NCBI RefSeq assembly: GCF_041381155.1
Contig: NC_091135.1
Coordinates: 49,736,086-49,800,085, forward strand
Length of the DNA stretch: 64,000 nucleotides
From: Argopecten irradians
Taxonomy: Eukaryota; Mollusca; Bivalvia; Pectinida; Pectinidae
Reading direction: 5' to 3'
Below, one piece after another: positions 1-11,920 of the stretch (position 1 is the stretch's first letter; every line of letters begins with the position of its first letter). The position numbers and the translations under genes are program-made. Below the pieces are notes generated by a model. That model was given only the letters and a program-made list of their open reading frames with translations, searched no databases and was not told where the DNA came from.

Positions 1-275
1 AAAATTCACATGTAGGTTCCCCTAGGGCCCTAGTTGTGCATATTGTGATTTGGGACCGATTGATCAACAAGATGGCCACCAAGGAGTCATCTTGGATTTT
101 GATAGTTGAAGTTTGTTACCGCTATTTCTCAAAAGGTACTGAAGCGATCTGTCTCAAATTTTATATGTAGTATGTTTGAAAAAGTTTAAAAAGTAGAGAA
201 AAGATCCATCTATCCTTTGTCAGATATAGATCATTCTTTGGTGGGCGCCAAGATCCCTCTGGGATCTCTTGTTAT
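1..275 (+). repeat. Family A tandem-core element, 3' part, cut by the window edge
   Basis: This is the 3' end of the element seen nearly whole at 50905-52387: core units with the phrase ACAAGATGGCC, then a unique tail (TTCTTTGGTGGGCGCCAAGA) and a small terminal hairpin AGATCCC-TCT-GGGATCT followed by CTTGTTA. No coding capacity is seen. The left end lies outside the window. Confidence 0.85.
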
Positions 276-649
276 ATTTTACACAAATCTGCCATGCAAA
301 ATGCTTACTGTTTACTACTCAAAGAAGCTATATATTGCTATGATTATTTACAAATATATCCGATAGAATATATATGTAACATGCACTTTTATGTATGGAA
401 GCTTAATATAAATGTCACAGTAAAATTGCACCTCTTAAGAGTTTGTTATGTGAAGTGAAATTTCTTATAATATTCTAAATAAGACAAGCGCTTACAATTT
501 AAAAAGACTAGTTAAGTAATATTTTAAGTTTCAATTTACAGAATCACCAATGTAATTGGTTTGAGATTTGAAATAAAAATCTTAATGTTCTTGGATATAA
601 TAAAAATCAATCGGTTGCTGTAACTATTTTATGGGAACCTTATTTTGAA

Positions 650-688
650 TTTGCATATTACAGAGTTATCTGCCCTTGTGAGTAGGTA
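650..688 (+). repeat. Single arm of the CRE-bearing palindromic MITE
   Basis: The arm TTGCATATTACAGAGTTATC and what follows match the right arm (reverse complement) of the copy at 63535-63710. Only one arm is present. It ends 19 bp before the splice acceptor of the next exon at 709, so it forms most of the 3' end of that intron. Confidence 0.75.
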
Positions 689-708
689 ATTTTTCTCTTT
701 GGTTCCAG

Positions 709-957
709 ATAAAGACTGAAGAGGTGGAAGTGATGATAAATGGAGAGAGTGAAAAAGTGGACAAAACTGTTGTAGATGAAACAAAAACTGACAATACCAA
801 AACTAATGAAGAGGTATGCCCTAATAAAGGAGCAAACCCTGTAGAGAACGGTGTAGAGGATGGACAGGTGGACGAGCCAAAATTAGATGGACAAGAGACA
901 GTAGTAAGTGATGCCAAGGAAAACGAACAGGAAATTCCAATGGAAATTGACCAATAG
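709..957 (+). CDS. Last coding exon of an unrecognised gene with an acidic tail
   Basis: An open frame runs from a plausible acceptor (TTTGGTTCCAG at 698-708) to a TAG at 955-957 and gives 82 residues beginning IKTEEVEVMINGE and ending EIPMEIDQ. It is dominated by Glu, Asp, Lys, Asn and Thr, has no hydrophobic segment and looks disordered. There is no suitable Met near the acceptor, so this is the 3' end of a gene that starts left of the window. No earlier exon is visible in 276-708. The acidic, low-complexity composition does not allow a family assignment; nuclear or chaperone proteins often end this way, but that is only a guess. The upstream splice region is largely made of a MITE arm. Confidence 0.6.
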   Translation: MKTEEVEVMINGESEKVDKTVVDETKTDNTKTNEEVCPNKGANPVENGVEDGQVDEPKLDGQETVVSDAKENEQEIPMEIDQ

Positions 958-1513
958 TGTTTTGCAGATTTTTTTTTTGTTCTTCAACAGTGTGCAGAAA
1001 GGCATATATAATGTAAATAATGAAAGCTATAAATATTTATGAAGCCAAAATGAATTTGTATAGCTATATCTAATGTTTTGTAAATAGCAGTATGCTACCC
1101 AGTTTCATACTGGAAAAGTGTTATCATCTTATGTTGTGAAAGATTTTTTTTAAATGACTTGATGAGCACAATTTTTTTTTTTTTTTTTTTTTTTCTGTGG
1201 CTCTGTTGGTGCTAAGCCATAGCTTTAACCTTTCCTATTTACAAACTTGTGTCTTCATTAGTGTGATTTATAACAGAATGTCAGTAATTCCATGTCTCCT
1301 CTGCCAAAGTCTTCAATATGGTTATATTTTATTAGGGATGACAACGTAACGAACATATTCGTTTGGTAGGTTGGTATTAAATAGGAAAACAATATAAATA
1401 ATATTTGCAAGATAAATCAATTTTTAGTTTGGCTTATTCCAAATTGATTTCCTTAAAGACCCAATTGCAATCTGCTTACTCTAACATATATACATGTATA
1501 GGATCTTACATGA
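958..1513 (+). other. 3' UTR and intergenic DNA
   Basis: This probably holds the 3' untranslated region of the gene ending at 957, and it includes a run of 23 T at 1172-1194. I see no canonical AATAAA close to the stop and no second gene. Confidence 0.45.
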
Positions 1514-1559
1514 GTGTTCATTTCATATGAGATTTTATGAAACGAGTCTAAGAAGTTTT

Positions 1560-3138
1560 TAGCCCACCATCATCAGATGATGCGCTATTCAAATCGCTTT
1601 TTGTCTGTGGTCGTCCGTTAACAATTCTTGTTATCGCTATTTCTCAGAAAGTACTGAAGGGATCTGTCTCAAATTTCATATGTAGGTTCCTCTAGGACCC
1701 TAGTTGTGCATAACGCATTTTGGAACCAATTGGTCAACAAGATGGCCGCCAGGCAGCCATCTGGAATTTTGATACTTAAGGTAGCTCCATACTTTTGGGA
1801 AAACCCATGTCATTTTTTTCTAACAGGTCTTATTTTCTTGCATTTTTCATGTAGATTTCAAAACTGTAAAGATAAATGGGTGTTCTCGAACTACTTTTTG
1901 AGATATTTAAGCTTGAAATATACCATCCATGCATATTTGCTGGCCGAAAATAGAAAAATTCATAAAACTATGCTTACTGTAATATTATGGTGAATGTAGT
2001 CTCGATTCTGTTGATATTTTGTCCTAAATTTCTAACGATAGAACACTATACAAAACTCTTGTATTTTTACAAATGCTGACTAACTTTTGTTATTTTCCAG
2101 GACCGTTTCTATACGTAATTATCATGTTTTGCCATATTTTCGCCCGTAAAAAATTAATGAATAGGCCAAAAAGGAAATGAAAACCCATGTCAATTTCACA
2201 ATATTTGTATATGATATGCCCAAGATAAGATATTTTTCATATATCATATAAAAACATGGGGTCCTCGATCAAAATTTCACAATTTTGTAAGCTTGAAGTT
2301 TGTAACTCACAACCCTACCCCCATTTCATCCAGTGCTAAGATGGGTCATATTTGACTATTTTTTGAAAATCATGCCGCAAAAAAACATTCCACATCGGTT
2401 CATATGTTTTAGTGATAGTATATCTGGTTTATGTCTGTTTGTTTTTATGATTTTCTCCAAATTTTGTGTTTAAAGGAAATTCGTACGTGATATTTTTAGA
2501 ATTCCGGAATTTCGGTCCGGCCGGGTCCCCTCTTATCATTTATAGCGACGAACGGCACTTCCGGTGTTTGAAAATCCATTTCCATTTACGACAGGGAACG
2601 CAAAATCTTCAGAGATAGCATATAATTTTCACTTCTGATTTATTTGATGATTTTAAACATTCAATATTATATGTAGACAATTTACACCTATTGAAAAAAT
2701 ATCCAAGTGGGATGTCGTGGCGTATCGGAAACCATTCTGGAATTCAAAACAACCTCCGCAACTTCGGTAAAGCGTCATATGAATTGGCGCGGTTTTCAAA
2801 AGTATGGATCTACCTTAATGTTTGTTATATCTATTTCTCAGAAAGTACTGAAGGGATCTTTCTCAAATTTCATATGTAGGTTCACCTAAGGACCTAGTTA
2901 TGCATATTGCATTTTGGGACTGATCAATCAACAAGATGGCTTCCAAGGAGCCATTTTGGATTCTGATAGTTGAAGTTTGTTACTACTATTTCTCAGAAAG
3001 AACTGCAGTGATCTGTCTCAAATTTTATATGTAGTTTATTTAAAAAAGTTTGAAAAGCAGAGAAAAGATCCATCTTTCCATTGTCAGACATAGATCGTTC
3101 TTTGGTGGGCGCCAAGGTCCCTCTGGGGTATCTTGTTA
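1560..3138 (+). repeat. Family A tandem-core element, interrupted
   Basis: The 5' palindrome (AGCCCACCATCATCAGATG, degraded on its right side), a short CGTC stretch, core sequence and the 3' tail with GGTGGGCGCCAAG match the copy at 50905-52387. It has only about two core units against about eight there, and is split by the insertion at 1780-2814. Confidence 0.85.
1780..2814. mobile_element. TTAA-flanked non-autonomous DNA transposon (piggyBac-like target)
   Basis: The element is 1035 bp. Its ends are inverted repeats: left GGTAGCTCCATACTTTTGGG, right (reverse complement) GGTAGATCCATACTTTTGAA, both then reading AAAACC. TTAA occurs at 1776-1779 and 2815-2818. The intact family A sequence reads GATAGTTAAAGTTTG at this place, so the single TTAA target was duplicated exactly. 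TTAA target use is the hallmark of the piggyBac superfamily. The terminal bases are not the usual CCC, so the superfamily is inferred from the target only. No transposase frame is present. Confidence 0.85.
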
Positions 3139-3211
3139 TTTTTGCCAGCCTTGGCGAGCAAAAATAAAAACTTTGAGGCGGGTTTCATAAAATCTCATAT
3201 GAAATGAACAC

Positions 3212-6056
3212 AAATTTAAGATACTTTTTATCACATATTTACAAATACCTACATAACAAACGATTTAACGTCAAAATGTATTCCGAAAATCCAGCAGAGG
3301 CCGCCATTTTGTCCTGCCGTCTTTGTAATCCTGACATCACATCATTTTTCCTAACGTTATTTTATTGTTTCTGTCTGAGGTCAAAATGAATTTCCAGCCA
3401 ATGAAAATCGCTCTAGGTCATATAACACTAATAATTAATTTTTATTTGCTTTCATACTATATCCGACTTTCTGATTGACAGTTCCTTTTACTTCATATAC
3501 TATGAAGAAAAAATCCAAGAATGACGCGAAAACCCGCTTTATCATGACATCCCAATAGAGACGTCGATTTATAAAAAATAATTCTTTGGAAAATCAATGG
3601 AATCGTACGTTTAAATGTATTTTATATTAACAAATAGTCTCAAAAATTCATTATAAGCATTGATGTAACTATTTTTTAACTTCATCAGGTTTATAAATAA
3701 ATTTTGTTTGCAAACTTTGTGAGAATTAGGCGAGTGGCCATCAGGTTTTGAAATAAATTTTGTTTGCAAACTTTGTGAGAATTAGGCGAGTGGCCTAAGA
3801 AATTTTTTGGTTACATGTGTAATTCATTTCTACAGATAGCACTTGGATTTCTAGTGAAACAATTATCAATCTAAAACTTAACTCTGTTGCTATTGATTTT
3901 TGTTTATATCACTATAAAGTCTATGTATGATCACATTAGCTGTGATTATAGTTGTACTAATAGCCTTACACTCATTTACTCCAACTGTCTGATAAATACT
4001 GTGTATTTATGATAAGAGGCTTATCATTTGTCCTCTTTGTCCTGGAGACAGTTTATAAGCTTAGGTATACATGTATACAGGTATTTTATAGTTTCGGTGT
4101 CTGTGTGCTGTGAGTCCAGAAATTTAACAGCATTAACACACATTGAGTACATTTGTTATGAAGATTTGTATTTCATTGTTTAAGTAAGAATGTTTCTTTC
4201 TGTCTAGAGCTGCAAGTACATTTGATTTTTTTTCGGGAAAGTAACTCCAGTTTGAAATAAATTTGTAATAAGATATTGTGATTTTATCTCTTTAAAAAGT
4301 TATCACAACATGAACTATTTATGACATTGTTTGTAACATCATGTCAATAACACAATTTATATCAAGTGGTATTTTGCAGAGATTCTGTACTGTAAACCAC
4401 TTTGATTTCATGTGTATAAACAAAAGTTCTTGTCTTCGTTATTTTGAGCATTTTTGTGAATACATGTTCATAAAATTTACAACAGATTCCGCATTCATTC
4501 ATGTTACAGTATTCGTTTTATATATAAGTATTCACAATACGTTTGAACTCATGTTTGAGTTTGCTCACAAAATTATGCAAAAAATTGTATCAGGTGAAAA
4601 TAAGTGGTTTACAGTGATTGTTCAGTATTCTATACCAAGTAATAATATAACCATGATCTAGTGGTTTACAGTGATTGTTCAGTATCCTATACCAAGTAAT
4701 AATATAACCATGATCTAGTCATGTGGCATTCTTATTGGCACATAGTCAAAATTGAAAAAGGGAGAAAAATACAAAGAATTATGACTTAAGAAGAAGAACA
4801 ATGAATAAGAAGTTCTTAAAAAAAGCAAGAAAGAACAATGAATAAAAAGTTCTTAAAAATACAAAAAACAAAAACATGTTGATCGTCGACAAAAGGTGTT
4901 TTGATAAGAATTATCTAAATATGTGGTTATATGAACAGACAATATTGCCTGCTTGCAGGATGTAAATCCCAGGTATGGATGTTTTATGATTTTATTATCT
5001 AGGCGTGCCTTTATCTTTCTGGAGTTGTCTCCCTTGTATATAATGTTAACGTTCTGTCAGGGAAAAATCCCACTATCTTTGAAAATTTACTCTAAAATTG
5101 GTGAAAGTTTTTCAAAAGTATTTGTAAGATAAAAGTGTATTTGACCATAAAGTCACTAACTTTAGGTTTTTGGTATACCAACAAGTGCTTCATACTATGA
5201 TGTATTTATATAATTATATCTATGCATGTTTGAAAAATCTGTTACTAATGTATTGTGATAATGATCAATGAAATTGCAATAACACAGATGTACATTTTCT
5301 ACAGCTTTAATCTCTTGAAAAAGACTAAATGTTATATATAAGGTTTAAAATATTCATTTTAACCATGTACATTAACCAATTTTTACCTTAATGGTTCAAC
5401 TTTGGAAATGTTTCATTGATATTTATGAACTTTTATTGAATTCTTTAGCTATGGTAATGAAACCAGTATCAGTGCATATTTTACATAAAGCACTCTTCAA
5501 GACACTAGGGAAATTATAAGCTATTCAAATTTTGTTTTTGTCTATAAATAATATTTTGATGGTGAATTATGGAAGAAATACCTTATCAGGTGATGTATGT
5601 ACACATCCCTGGTGTAAAAGATGTGTTAAGTTGCGTAGATTTTAATAATTGGTCACCTCATCTTTAGAAAATGCATGTGGTCTATGAACATGTCATTTGG
5701 AGAGTGGTTTATTGATTCGTACTTATGTCTTTCAACAGACTTATACTTGGCGAGAAGTTTTTGTTGATAATGTATATTGGTGAAATAGTGAAAGGACTAA
5801 TCAGTTACATGTTAAGACCATTGATATAACGAAATAAAACATATAATTATGTACCTATGCCTTTGTTTGTGATCTCTGATGTAAATTTGTTTTCCAGCAT
5901 CAAGTTCTTTCCGTCCAAAGTTTCCTTGAAACTGGTTCACTGGTACACCAACGAGGTATACATTTAAAAATTATCTGATCATCCCAACAGCTACGGCCAA
6001 TTGGTTAGTCAATGTATTTGGCATCATGAGACCATCTCTGGATTGTGGGTTTGTGC
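3212..6056. other. Intergenic DNA with two simple duplications
   Basis: I find no supported gene. A direct duplication of about 56 bp lies at 3684-3739/3740-3795 (shared GCAAACTTTGTGAGAATTAG), and another of 57 bp at 4605-4661/4662-4718 (shared CCATGATCTAG). Open frames here are short and lack splice or codon support. Confidence 0.6.
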
Positions 6057-7215
6057 AGAAACATATATTGGAAAGATTGGCAAATCCGTCATTTTCGCAT
6101 ATTGCAGATTTACCTCTGTATGTGGCTTTTTTTTAGGTCTCCTGACCATAGGTCACGGTGACCTATTACGATATTCTTTTGTCTGTTGTCCCTCGTCTGT
6201 CGTGCTTTGTCCAGTAACATTTCCTTGTGAAGTTCACAATGTGAACGCGATAACTTGAGTAAATATAAACTGAGCGGAAATTATGTAGACTAACATTGGA
6301 AAGATCTCGGACAAGTTAAAAAATCAGCATGATTAGATAGAGTTATTGCCCTTTGCACTAATAATTATTATTGGACGTTGTGAATGCGATAACTTGAGTA
6401 AATATAAACTGAGCTAAATGAAACTTTGTATGTAGACTAACATTGGAAAGACCTCGGACATGGTCGAAAATCAGCTTGATTCGATTGTAACTTACAGAGT
6501 TATCGCCCTTTGCAATAATAATTGAACCTTGTGAACACGATAAGTTGAGTATATACCAAGCTTAATGAAACTTTGTATGTAGGCTAACATTGGAAAGATC
6601 TCGGACGAGTTCGAAAATCAGCTTGATTGGACGGTAATTTACGGAGCTATTATTGCGCTTTGCACTAATAATTATTATTGGACCTTGCGAACACGGTAAC
6701 TTGAGTAAATATGCACCCAGCTATTTTAAACTTTGTATATAGACTAACATTGGAAAGACTTCGGAGTTATTGCCCTTTGTGATAATAATTATTGAACCTT
6801 GTGGACACGATAATGCTTTTTATGTAGACCTATTAGATCTATGTTCCTATTTCATGAAAAAAAGACATCAGTTGGTAAGTAAATGGCGAAGTTGGTAAAT
6901 CAGGTGACCGTTAAGGCCCATTTTATACACTCCTAAATAGTTAAATATAAGAGGATAACTTTGATATGTAATAAAAGTTTAGACATGTTCAGATGAGGTA
7001 TAGACAACCTTTGAAAGAAAAATTTGATTGATGTAATCATAAAAGATGTTTTTGGTTTTGATTTAATGTATGATTTTCGTAGAAAACCTCATATTATGCT
7101 TGTTATCTGCTTTCAAAAATCGTATCAAAACATCTTGTTAAAATTGAAAAACTGATCATATCAAACCATAATATAATGTTTAAACTTCCCAATATCGACT
7201 ATAGCAGTATATGTT
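6057..7215 (+). mobile_element. Diverged copy of the 36539-37041 inverted-repeat element, interrupted by family C
   Basis: The left end CAGAAACATATATTGGAAAG resembles the terminal repeat of the element at 36539. After the insertion at 6135-6920 the sequence resumes with stretches shared with that element, for example TCATATCAAACCAT and TTTCAAAAATC. The right end is not clear and is placed near TATATGTTTCAG. Older than the family C insertion inside it. Confidence 0.5.
6135..6920 (+). repeat. Family C tandem-core element
   Basis: A run of T (6127-6134) precedes AGGTC and a 19-bp palindrome at 6148-6166 (ATAGGTCAC-G-GTGACCTAT). A GTC-rich stretch ends in AGTAAC. The core has about four units of 140-156 bp with the phrase ATAACTTGAGTAAATATA (near 6250, 6390, 6542, 6698) and CTAACATTGGAAAGA. 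The end, GGTGACCGTTAAGGCCCA at 6903-6920, is almost the same as the 3' end of family B. Apparently non-autonomous. Confidence 0.75.
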
Positions 7216-7528
7216 TCAGGTTTGAGGCTCATGGAGCAAATCGGTTGTTACCAGATAAAGGATCTAGTCTTTTAGATTCACAACAATCTGATTAAAACCA
7301 TATGTTCAAGGTTATATACATTGTCTGAGCCAAGGTATCAGAAAATATGCTAATAGGCTATAAATACCTAGATAGTTTAGCAATGGTAGAAAGGAAGTTT
7401 ATGAGGTCAGAGCGCAACAATTTTTAGGGCTGCTAAAAATGTTCTCATCTTTTAAAACAAAGTATCCAATTTATAACTCGCATAAAACACAAATTTGCTT
7501 GTTTTACCTGTAATTGTAGCACTTTTAA

Positions 7529-7894
7529 AGGCTCAGTACCTTTTCGGAGCAAAATTTAAAGGTTTCTAAAAACCGATGGCCTAAAATGAAGTTACAACAC
7601 CAAACATATGCAAGATTTCCTGCGTAATATATGACAACACTGGAGATTCATTTCGCTGTTTTACTTTCTGGCGCAATGATATTCAGCTACCGTGCGGTAA
7701 TTAGCTAGGACGACGGCGCAAAACATTCTTGAGGACTCGCGTTATGAAAATTAACATTTTATTTGTTTGAATTAAATTGTTCAAGTGTAGCATTTACGGT
7801 AAGTTAATAATTTTAACGACTCTATAAAATTATCGATCTCATTGTACATTACCATTTTAAAAATTAAAAGCCGTTTCTGAAAGGTAGTGGGCCT
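7529..7894. mobile_element. TTAA-flanked MITE, AGGCYCASTACC ends
   Basis: Left end AGGCTCAGTACCTTTTCGG and right end (reverse complement) AGGCCCACTACCTTTCAGA, flanked by TTAA at 7525-7528 and 7895-7898. Length 366 bp, no coding capacity. The TTAA target suggests mobilisation by a piggyBac-type transposase; this is inference. Confidence 0.75.
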
Positions 7895-8941
7895 TTAACA
7901 AAAGACTCCGGGTCTACAGTAAAGTTCTATATGAATGTACCTTTTCAGCATCATAGAACACTATTCGTCAGCGTTTGCGCCATCGTGTCAGGAAGCTTGT
8001 CGTAAAAGAAGTCAAAGTCTTCTCTAAGGAGAGTGACAGCTGGCAACAATAACTGTAAGATCTTGAATCGTAATCCATTTTCTGACAGAGATCGAATTAG
8101 TAACTTACTATTTGTACTAGCCCAATTTAAATAAGATACCGGTAGATAAACAACAGATGAGTTATCATTTCGTGTAGATCACAATGCCTCTTGTATTCAA
8201 AACATCATCCATCTTACTTTTAATGTAAACCGCTAAACAGGATATTTTTGATTTATAATCCATTGAAAATACATAAAAAACAAGAAATAAAATTATTCGG
8301 TAATAAAAGACTGTGTATCCGGTTTGCGTACATAGTATAGAATACACACCACAGGGACCTGACACGACTTTCCAACCAAGAATTTATATGTCAATTTAAT
8401 AAGTCGTGCCCGCCTATCTGGGTTTCGAACTCGCGATCTACGGCACCAAATCGCCTAGTCAAACACGTCGGTTACCCAGGTAATCAGCCTACACTACTAC
8501 CTACACGGTCTATAAACTAGCGTAGGACACTGGTTTACACGTCCGCAAAAATATCGGTCAAAGACATCTATGATAATATGACCGCTATGTACTACACTGA
8601 AAGGAAGTTACTTTAGCAGATGTAATCGTACACGGGGCAGTGTGCGTTCTCATAGAATTTTTCTGTTTACTGGAAAATAAGATATTCTAGATACAGTTAA
8701 AGTAGTTTTTATTTCTAGCTTTGAAATTTTACTACAAAAGAATGATTTACGACAGATCACATATAACTCAATATCAAATGTTATGATAATATACTTATCT
8801 ATTTTCACATTTGGAGAAATAATCAACATCTTGGTGTAGGCGCGAACTTCATTTTACTGCTAAAATGGTCTCGCACTCTACACAAACATGGAATAACTGG
8901 TAATATGTACAACAGCTTTATATCTATTTCAAACCTTAAAT
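7895..8941. other. Intergenic DNA downstream of the P450 gene, with a possible tRNA-derived SINE head
   Basis: On the minus strand about 8400-8500 reads GCGAGTTCGAAACCC, a good match to a Pol III B box. An A-box-like GGGTAACCGACGTG lies further upstream on that strand, farther than usual in a tRNA gene. I read it as a decayed tRNA-derived SINE head, not a working tRNA. The P450 3' UTR should lie just left of 8942. Confidence 0.4.
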
Positions 8942-10453
8942 TTATAACCTGGCTGACACGGATACTTCAAAGTCCAGTGGTTTCAGAGTAAGTCCGTATT
9001 TACTATCGATAACGGGTTCCTTTCCGGGAATCGTTTTGAACAAACACTTTTGAATCATTGACGCGAAAAACAAAAACAGTTCCATCCTTGCAAGTTGTTC
9101 GCCAGGACATTTCCGCCTCCCGGCACCAAACGGAAGAAAGAGGTCCACCATGTTTTTGTCCACATTGCCATCAGAATCTAAAAACCTTCCGGGGTCAAAG
9201 TCATTGGGATTGTCAAATACGTCCGGGTCACGATTTACTGACCACAAGTTGACGAAGACCAGAGTATTGGCCCGGATGCAGTATCCTTCGAGAACGGTAT
9301 CACGCGTGGTGCTATGTGGCAAAGCGAATGGAAAAATACAAGAATGGCGCATTGTCTCCAAGATGCACGCTTCTGTATATGGTAAGCATTCGATGTCGTC
9401 AAACGAGATTTGGCGACTGAGACCGATCTTTTCTCTTATCTCTGTATGTGCAGTTTCTTGGAAATCCGGATGTGTAGCCATGAACAGTATAGCCCACTGT
9501 AGGCTACTAGCGATGGTGTCGAACCCTGCACCAATTAGTTCTTGGACGGTTGTGAGAATGTGTTCGTCCGTAAGACCCACGGCTTCCTTGTCCTCCTCCG
9601 GGATATCTTGTGTTGCCTTGATGAGCGCGTCTGTGATGTCTCGCATGTGGGAAGAGTCGTATGTGTCCAAATGTTCTTGACGTTTCTTCAAACTGAACTT
9701 GTTCATGGTTTCCAAGATACCGATAAACTTGTTGAAGGAGCCTTTTGTAAAATGTCGCATCCAAGGCATGATATCCACAGGATTTCCAGCTCCTGCAAAC
9801 GCCATGAATTCGTCGTTCATTTTCACCAAGTGAGTGAAGTCCTCATCGTCACGCTTATAACGCTTTCCGAAACACAAAGCGCATATGATATTACCCACAG
9901 AGAGATATATTTCGTTGTGAGGGTCATACGGAGCACCATTGGAAGCCAGAAGATTGCTCGTCAGTAGGTCTGCTTCCGACGCAATTGCCATTTCAATAGG
10001 ACTGTTTCGTTTGTTGGTAAAGAGTGCCAATGAGTTTTGGGCGATACGGCGGTGCATTTTCCATTTTGAACCATAGTCTCCAAAGCCCATGCTGTTTCCA
10101 TTAGCGATGAATTTGAAGGAATAAAAGTTTGGCCGACCAGCGAAGTCTTCAGCTTGTTTGATCAGCGCTGACCTAATAGTCCCGAGACCATTTAGTACGA
10201 TTGTTGGGGTGCTTCCCATCGTTATCTGAAACACATCTCCATAAGTCGCCCGAAGAGTTGTCAGATATTCATGTGGCTTTTTACCAAGGCTCGCCAAATT
10301 TCCAATCAAAGGCCAAGGGAACGGTCCAGGAGCCGTGGACGCTGATTTTCGGTTCTTAGAAGCCCAAATAAGAGAAAAAACAATAACAGAGCCGAGAATG
10401 ACGAGGGGCGATATTGACAAGCAGCATACCAATGTCCCTGGAACCAACTCCAT
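8942..10453 (-). CDS. Cytochrome P450, CYP1-like (CYP2 clan), single exon
   Basis: A heme-thiolate monooxygenase, expected to be anchored in the endoplasmic reticulum and to use NADPH-P450 reductase. The open frame allows 518 residues; I prefer the second Met (residue 16, MELVPGTL), because it starts directly before the hydrophobic anchor and has a better start context, giving 503 residues. Numbered on 518: anchor about 18-45, proline hinge APGPFPWP, I-helix AGFDT 324-328, ExxR (ETMR) 381-384, DPGRF in place of PERF, heme loop FGAGRRKCPGE with Cys464. The phrases GAGFDT, ILETMRH and YGLTLK are typical of CYP1 proteins. Lack of introns is unusual for the CYP2 clan in vertebrates but common in molluscs. 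An AG (AATTAACAG) just upstream of the preferred Met could accept a 5' UTR intron. Substrate cannot be told from sequence. Confidence 0.93.
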   Translation of the reverse strand: MELVPGTLVCCLSISPLVILGSVIVFSLIWASKNRKSASTAPGPFPWPLIGNLASLGKKPHEYLTTLRATYGDVFQITMGSTPTIVLNGLGTIRSALIKQAEDFAGRPNFYSFKFIANGNSMGFGDYGSKWKMHRRIAQNSLALFTNKRNSPIEMAIASEADLLTSNLLASNGAPYDPHNEIYLSVGNIICALCFGKRYKRDDEDFTHLVKMNDEFMAFAGAGNPVDIMPWMRHFTKGSFNKFIGILETMNKFSLKKRQEHLDTYDSSHMRDITDALIKATQDIPEEDKEAVGLTDEHILTTVQELIGAGFDTIASSLQWAILFMATHPDFQETAHTEIREKIGLSRQISFDDIECLPYTEACILETMRHSCIFPFALPHSTTRDTVLEGYCIRANTLVFVNLWSVNRDPDVFDNPNDFDPGRFLDSDGNVDKNMVDLFLPFGAGRRKCPGEQLARMELFLFFASMIQKCLFKTIPGKEPVIDSKYGLTLKPLDFEVSVSARL

Positions 10454-10498
10454 GGTGTAGCATCTGTTAATTGTATCTCCACAGCTTTCTATAAACAC

Positions 10499-11754
10499 AC
10501 GTGACTATAGTTACTCGGTAAACACGTTTGGTGTTGTGGTCAGTTGGAGCAGACACTGACAATAAATCCACCGGTGTTGGGAGTCTGGTATGTGTCTCAG
10601 GCCAAATATAAGAATATATTTGCTTCATGTCCACATGACAAGCCTCCCATCGAAAGAGCATGTTTCCCTTGAGACAATTGTGAAACAATCATTATGAAAA
10701 TCCGGGTCAGTGCTATAAAAAGCTAAATAAACCTGGCGAGTTTAAAGAAGAATGTTGTCTACTGTATAACCCGCGTTGAATATTTAAGCGACTATCAAAC
10801 ACATGTAAAGGGTTGTTTAGCCTGGAGATGACTGACACTTGTAGGAGTGACCTCCAGGGTTATACAACTGTCTAGTCGGGCTCGGCCGGTGTGTCACATC
10901 CATTGTCCGGCCTGTCAACCTCACAATAATACTGTGGCCACTTCACCATCTCGGATTGAATGTCGAGGTCGCTGTTCTGGACAGTCGTGATTTACACCCC
11001 AGTACGCCTGTCCTTGATGTACACGTCAGTCGTTTTAGTTTAAACTGGACATTACTTTTCGTCCGTGGACTACACTCGATCCCGTCGAGTGTTACAAAAC
11101 TGTCAAGCTTTTAGCTTTTTCTTTAAGAAAAAGTGTTTAAGATTAATGTTATATGTAAACAGACATTAAATGTGTTGTCTATCACTTTTTGTACAGGTAA
11201 ACATAGACATCGGCGGGTTGATATGCAAATCAGTATTTTAAATTGCACGCTATAAAGTAACCACGAATATGAAGATTAAATAAGAATAAATCCGGGACCA
11301 CAGGGACACGCTAATTATAGTAACACTTTACACCTATCTCAACCTATTTTAATGTCCACGTATATAATATGACTCTAGAAAACTATACATATATTTGTTA
11401 TCCAACAAATCATACTTTATATATAACCTTGGTATAGATCCATTTATGTGTAAAGGCCCCTGTGTCCGAGACGTACGTTGCTTAACATAGGAAATTACAT
11501 ATCACAGTCATAGAGGAATATGTGGAGAGGCAATCATTTTTCACTTGTGCAATAATGAATCATAATTTTTAGCAATAGACATATCCGTTCATGTAATCGG
11601 AAAAATGTGGTAAGAACTTAGAAGAATAGGGATTTCTGAAGATTTCCATGGAATGTGCATACAACACTAGATTCGTTAGCCAGCACAGGACTTGTTCTCT
11701 AGAAGTACCTGTTTCGAACTCGAAGTGGAGACATCAATTTATTTTTATATGTTT
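10499..11754. other. Upstream region of the P450 gene
   Basis: No supported gene. It should contain the promoter of the minus-strand P450; I cannot point to a clear core element. Confidence 0.4.
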
Positions 11755-11759
11755 GTTTG

Positions 11760-11920
11760 CTACTTGACGTTAGGAAATAAGGGAACAATGTTGTCGCCCT
11801 GACTTACACCTTTCCGAGTTTGAAATGCAGCCTTTGAAACTTCGGATCCAATCTTAGTAACATTATCAATATTGCACTGTACTAAAAGTTCCATTATGAA
11901 ATTTTTTAGTTGACAAAAAT
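11760..11920 (-). pseudogene. LINE reverse-transcriptase fragment
   Basis: The minus-strand translation contains AFQTRKGVSQGDNIVPLF, which matches the conserved RT block usually read as F-x-x-x-x-GVRQGDxLSPxLF in CR1/L2/Jockey-type LINEs. About 45 residues are recognisable; a stop follows directly and no catalytic YADD block is found. A dead fragment. Confidence 0.6.

Larger units (their letters stand above)
1514..3211. repeat. Outer inverted repeat enclosing a family A element
   Basis: Positions 1514-1543 and 3182-3211 are perfect inverted repeats of 30 bp (core CATTTCATATGAGATTTTAT), with weaker pairing continuing inward to about 1561 and 3164. A short hairpin made of TTTTTGC and GCAAAAA lies just inside the right arm. 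The simplest reading is an old foldback element into which a family A element inserted; that one was later hit by a TTAA-specific element. The family A copy at 50905 lacks these arms, so they are not part of family A. Confidence 0.65.

Noticed and set aside
8400-8500. A functional tRNA gene
   Set aside because: B-box-like sequence is present, but no acceptor stem or anticodon arm can be folded; a SINE head is more likely.
9058-9967. Plus-strand frames across the P450 gene
   Set aside because: Antisense shadows of a well-supported coding exon.
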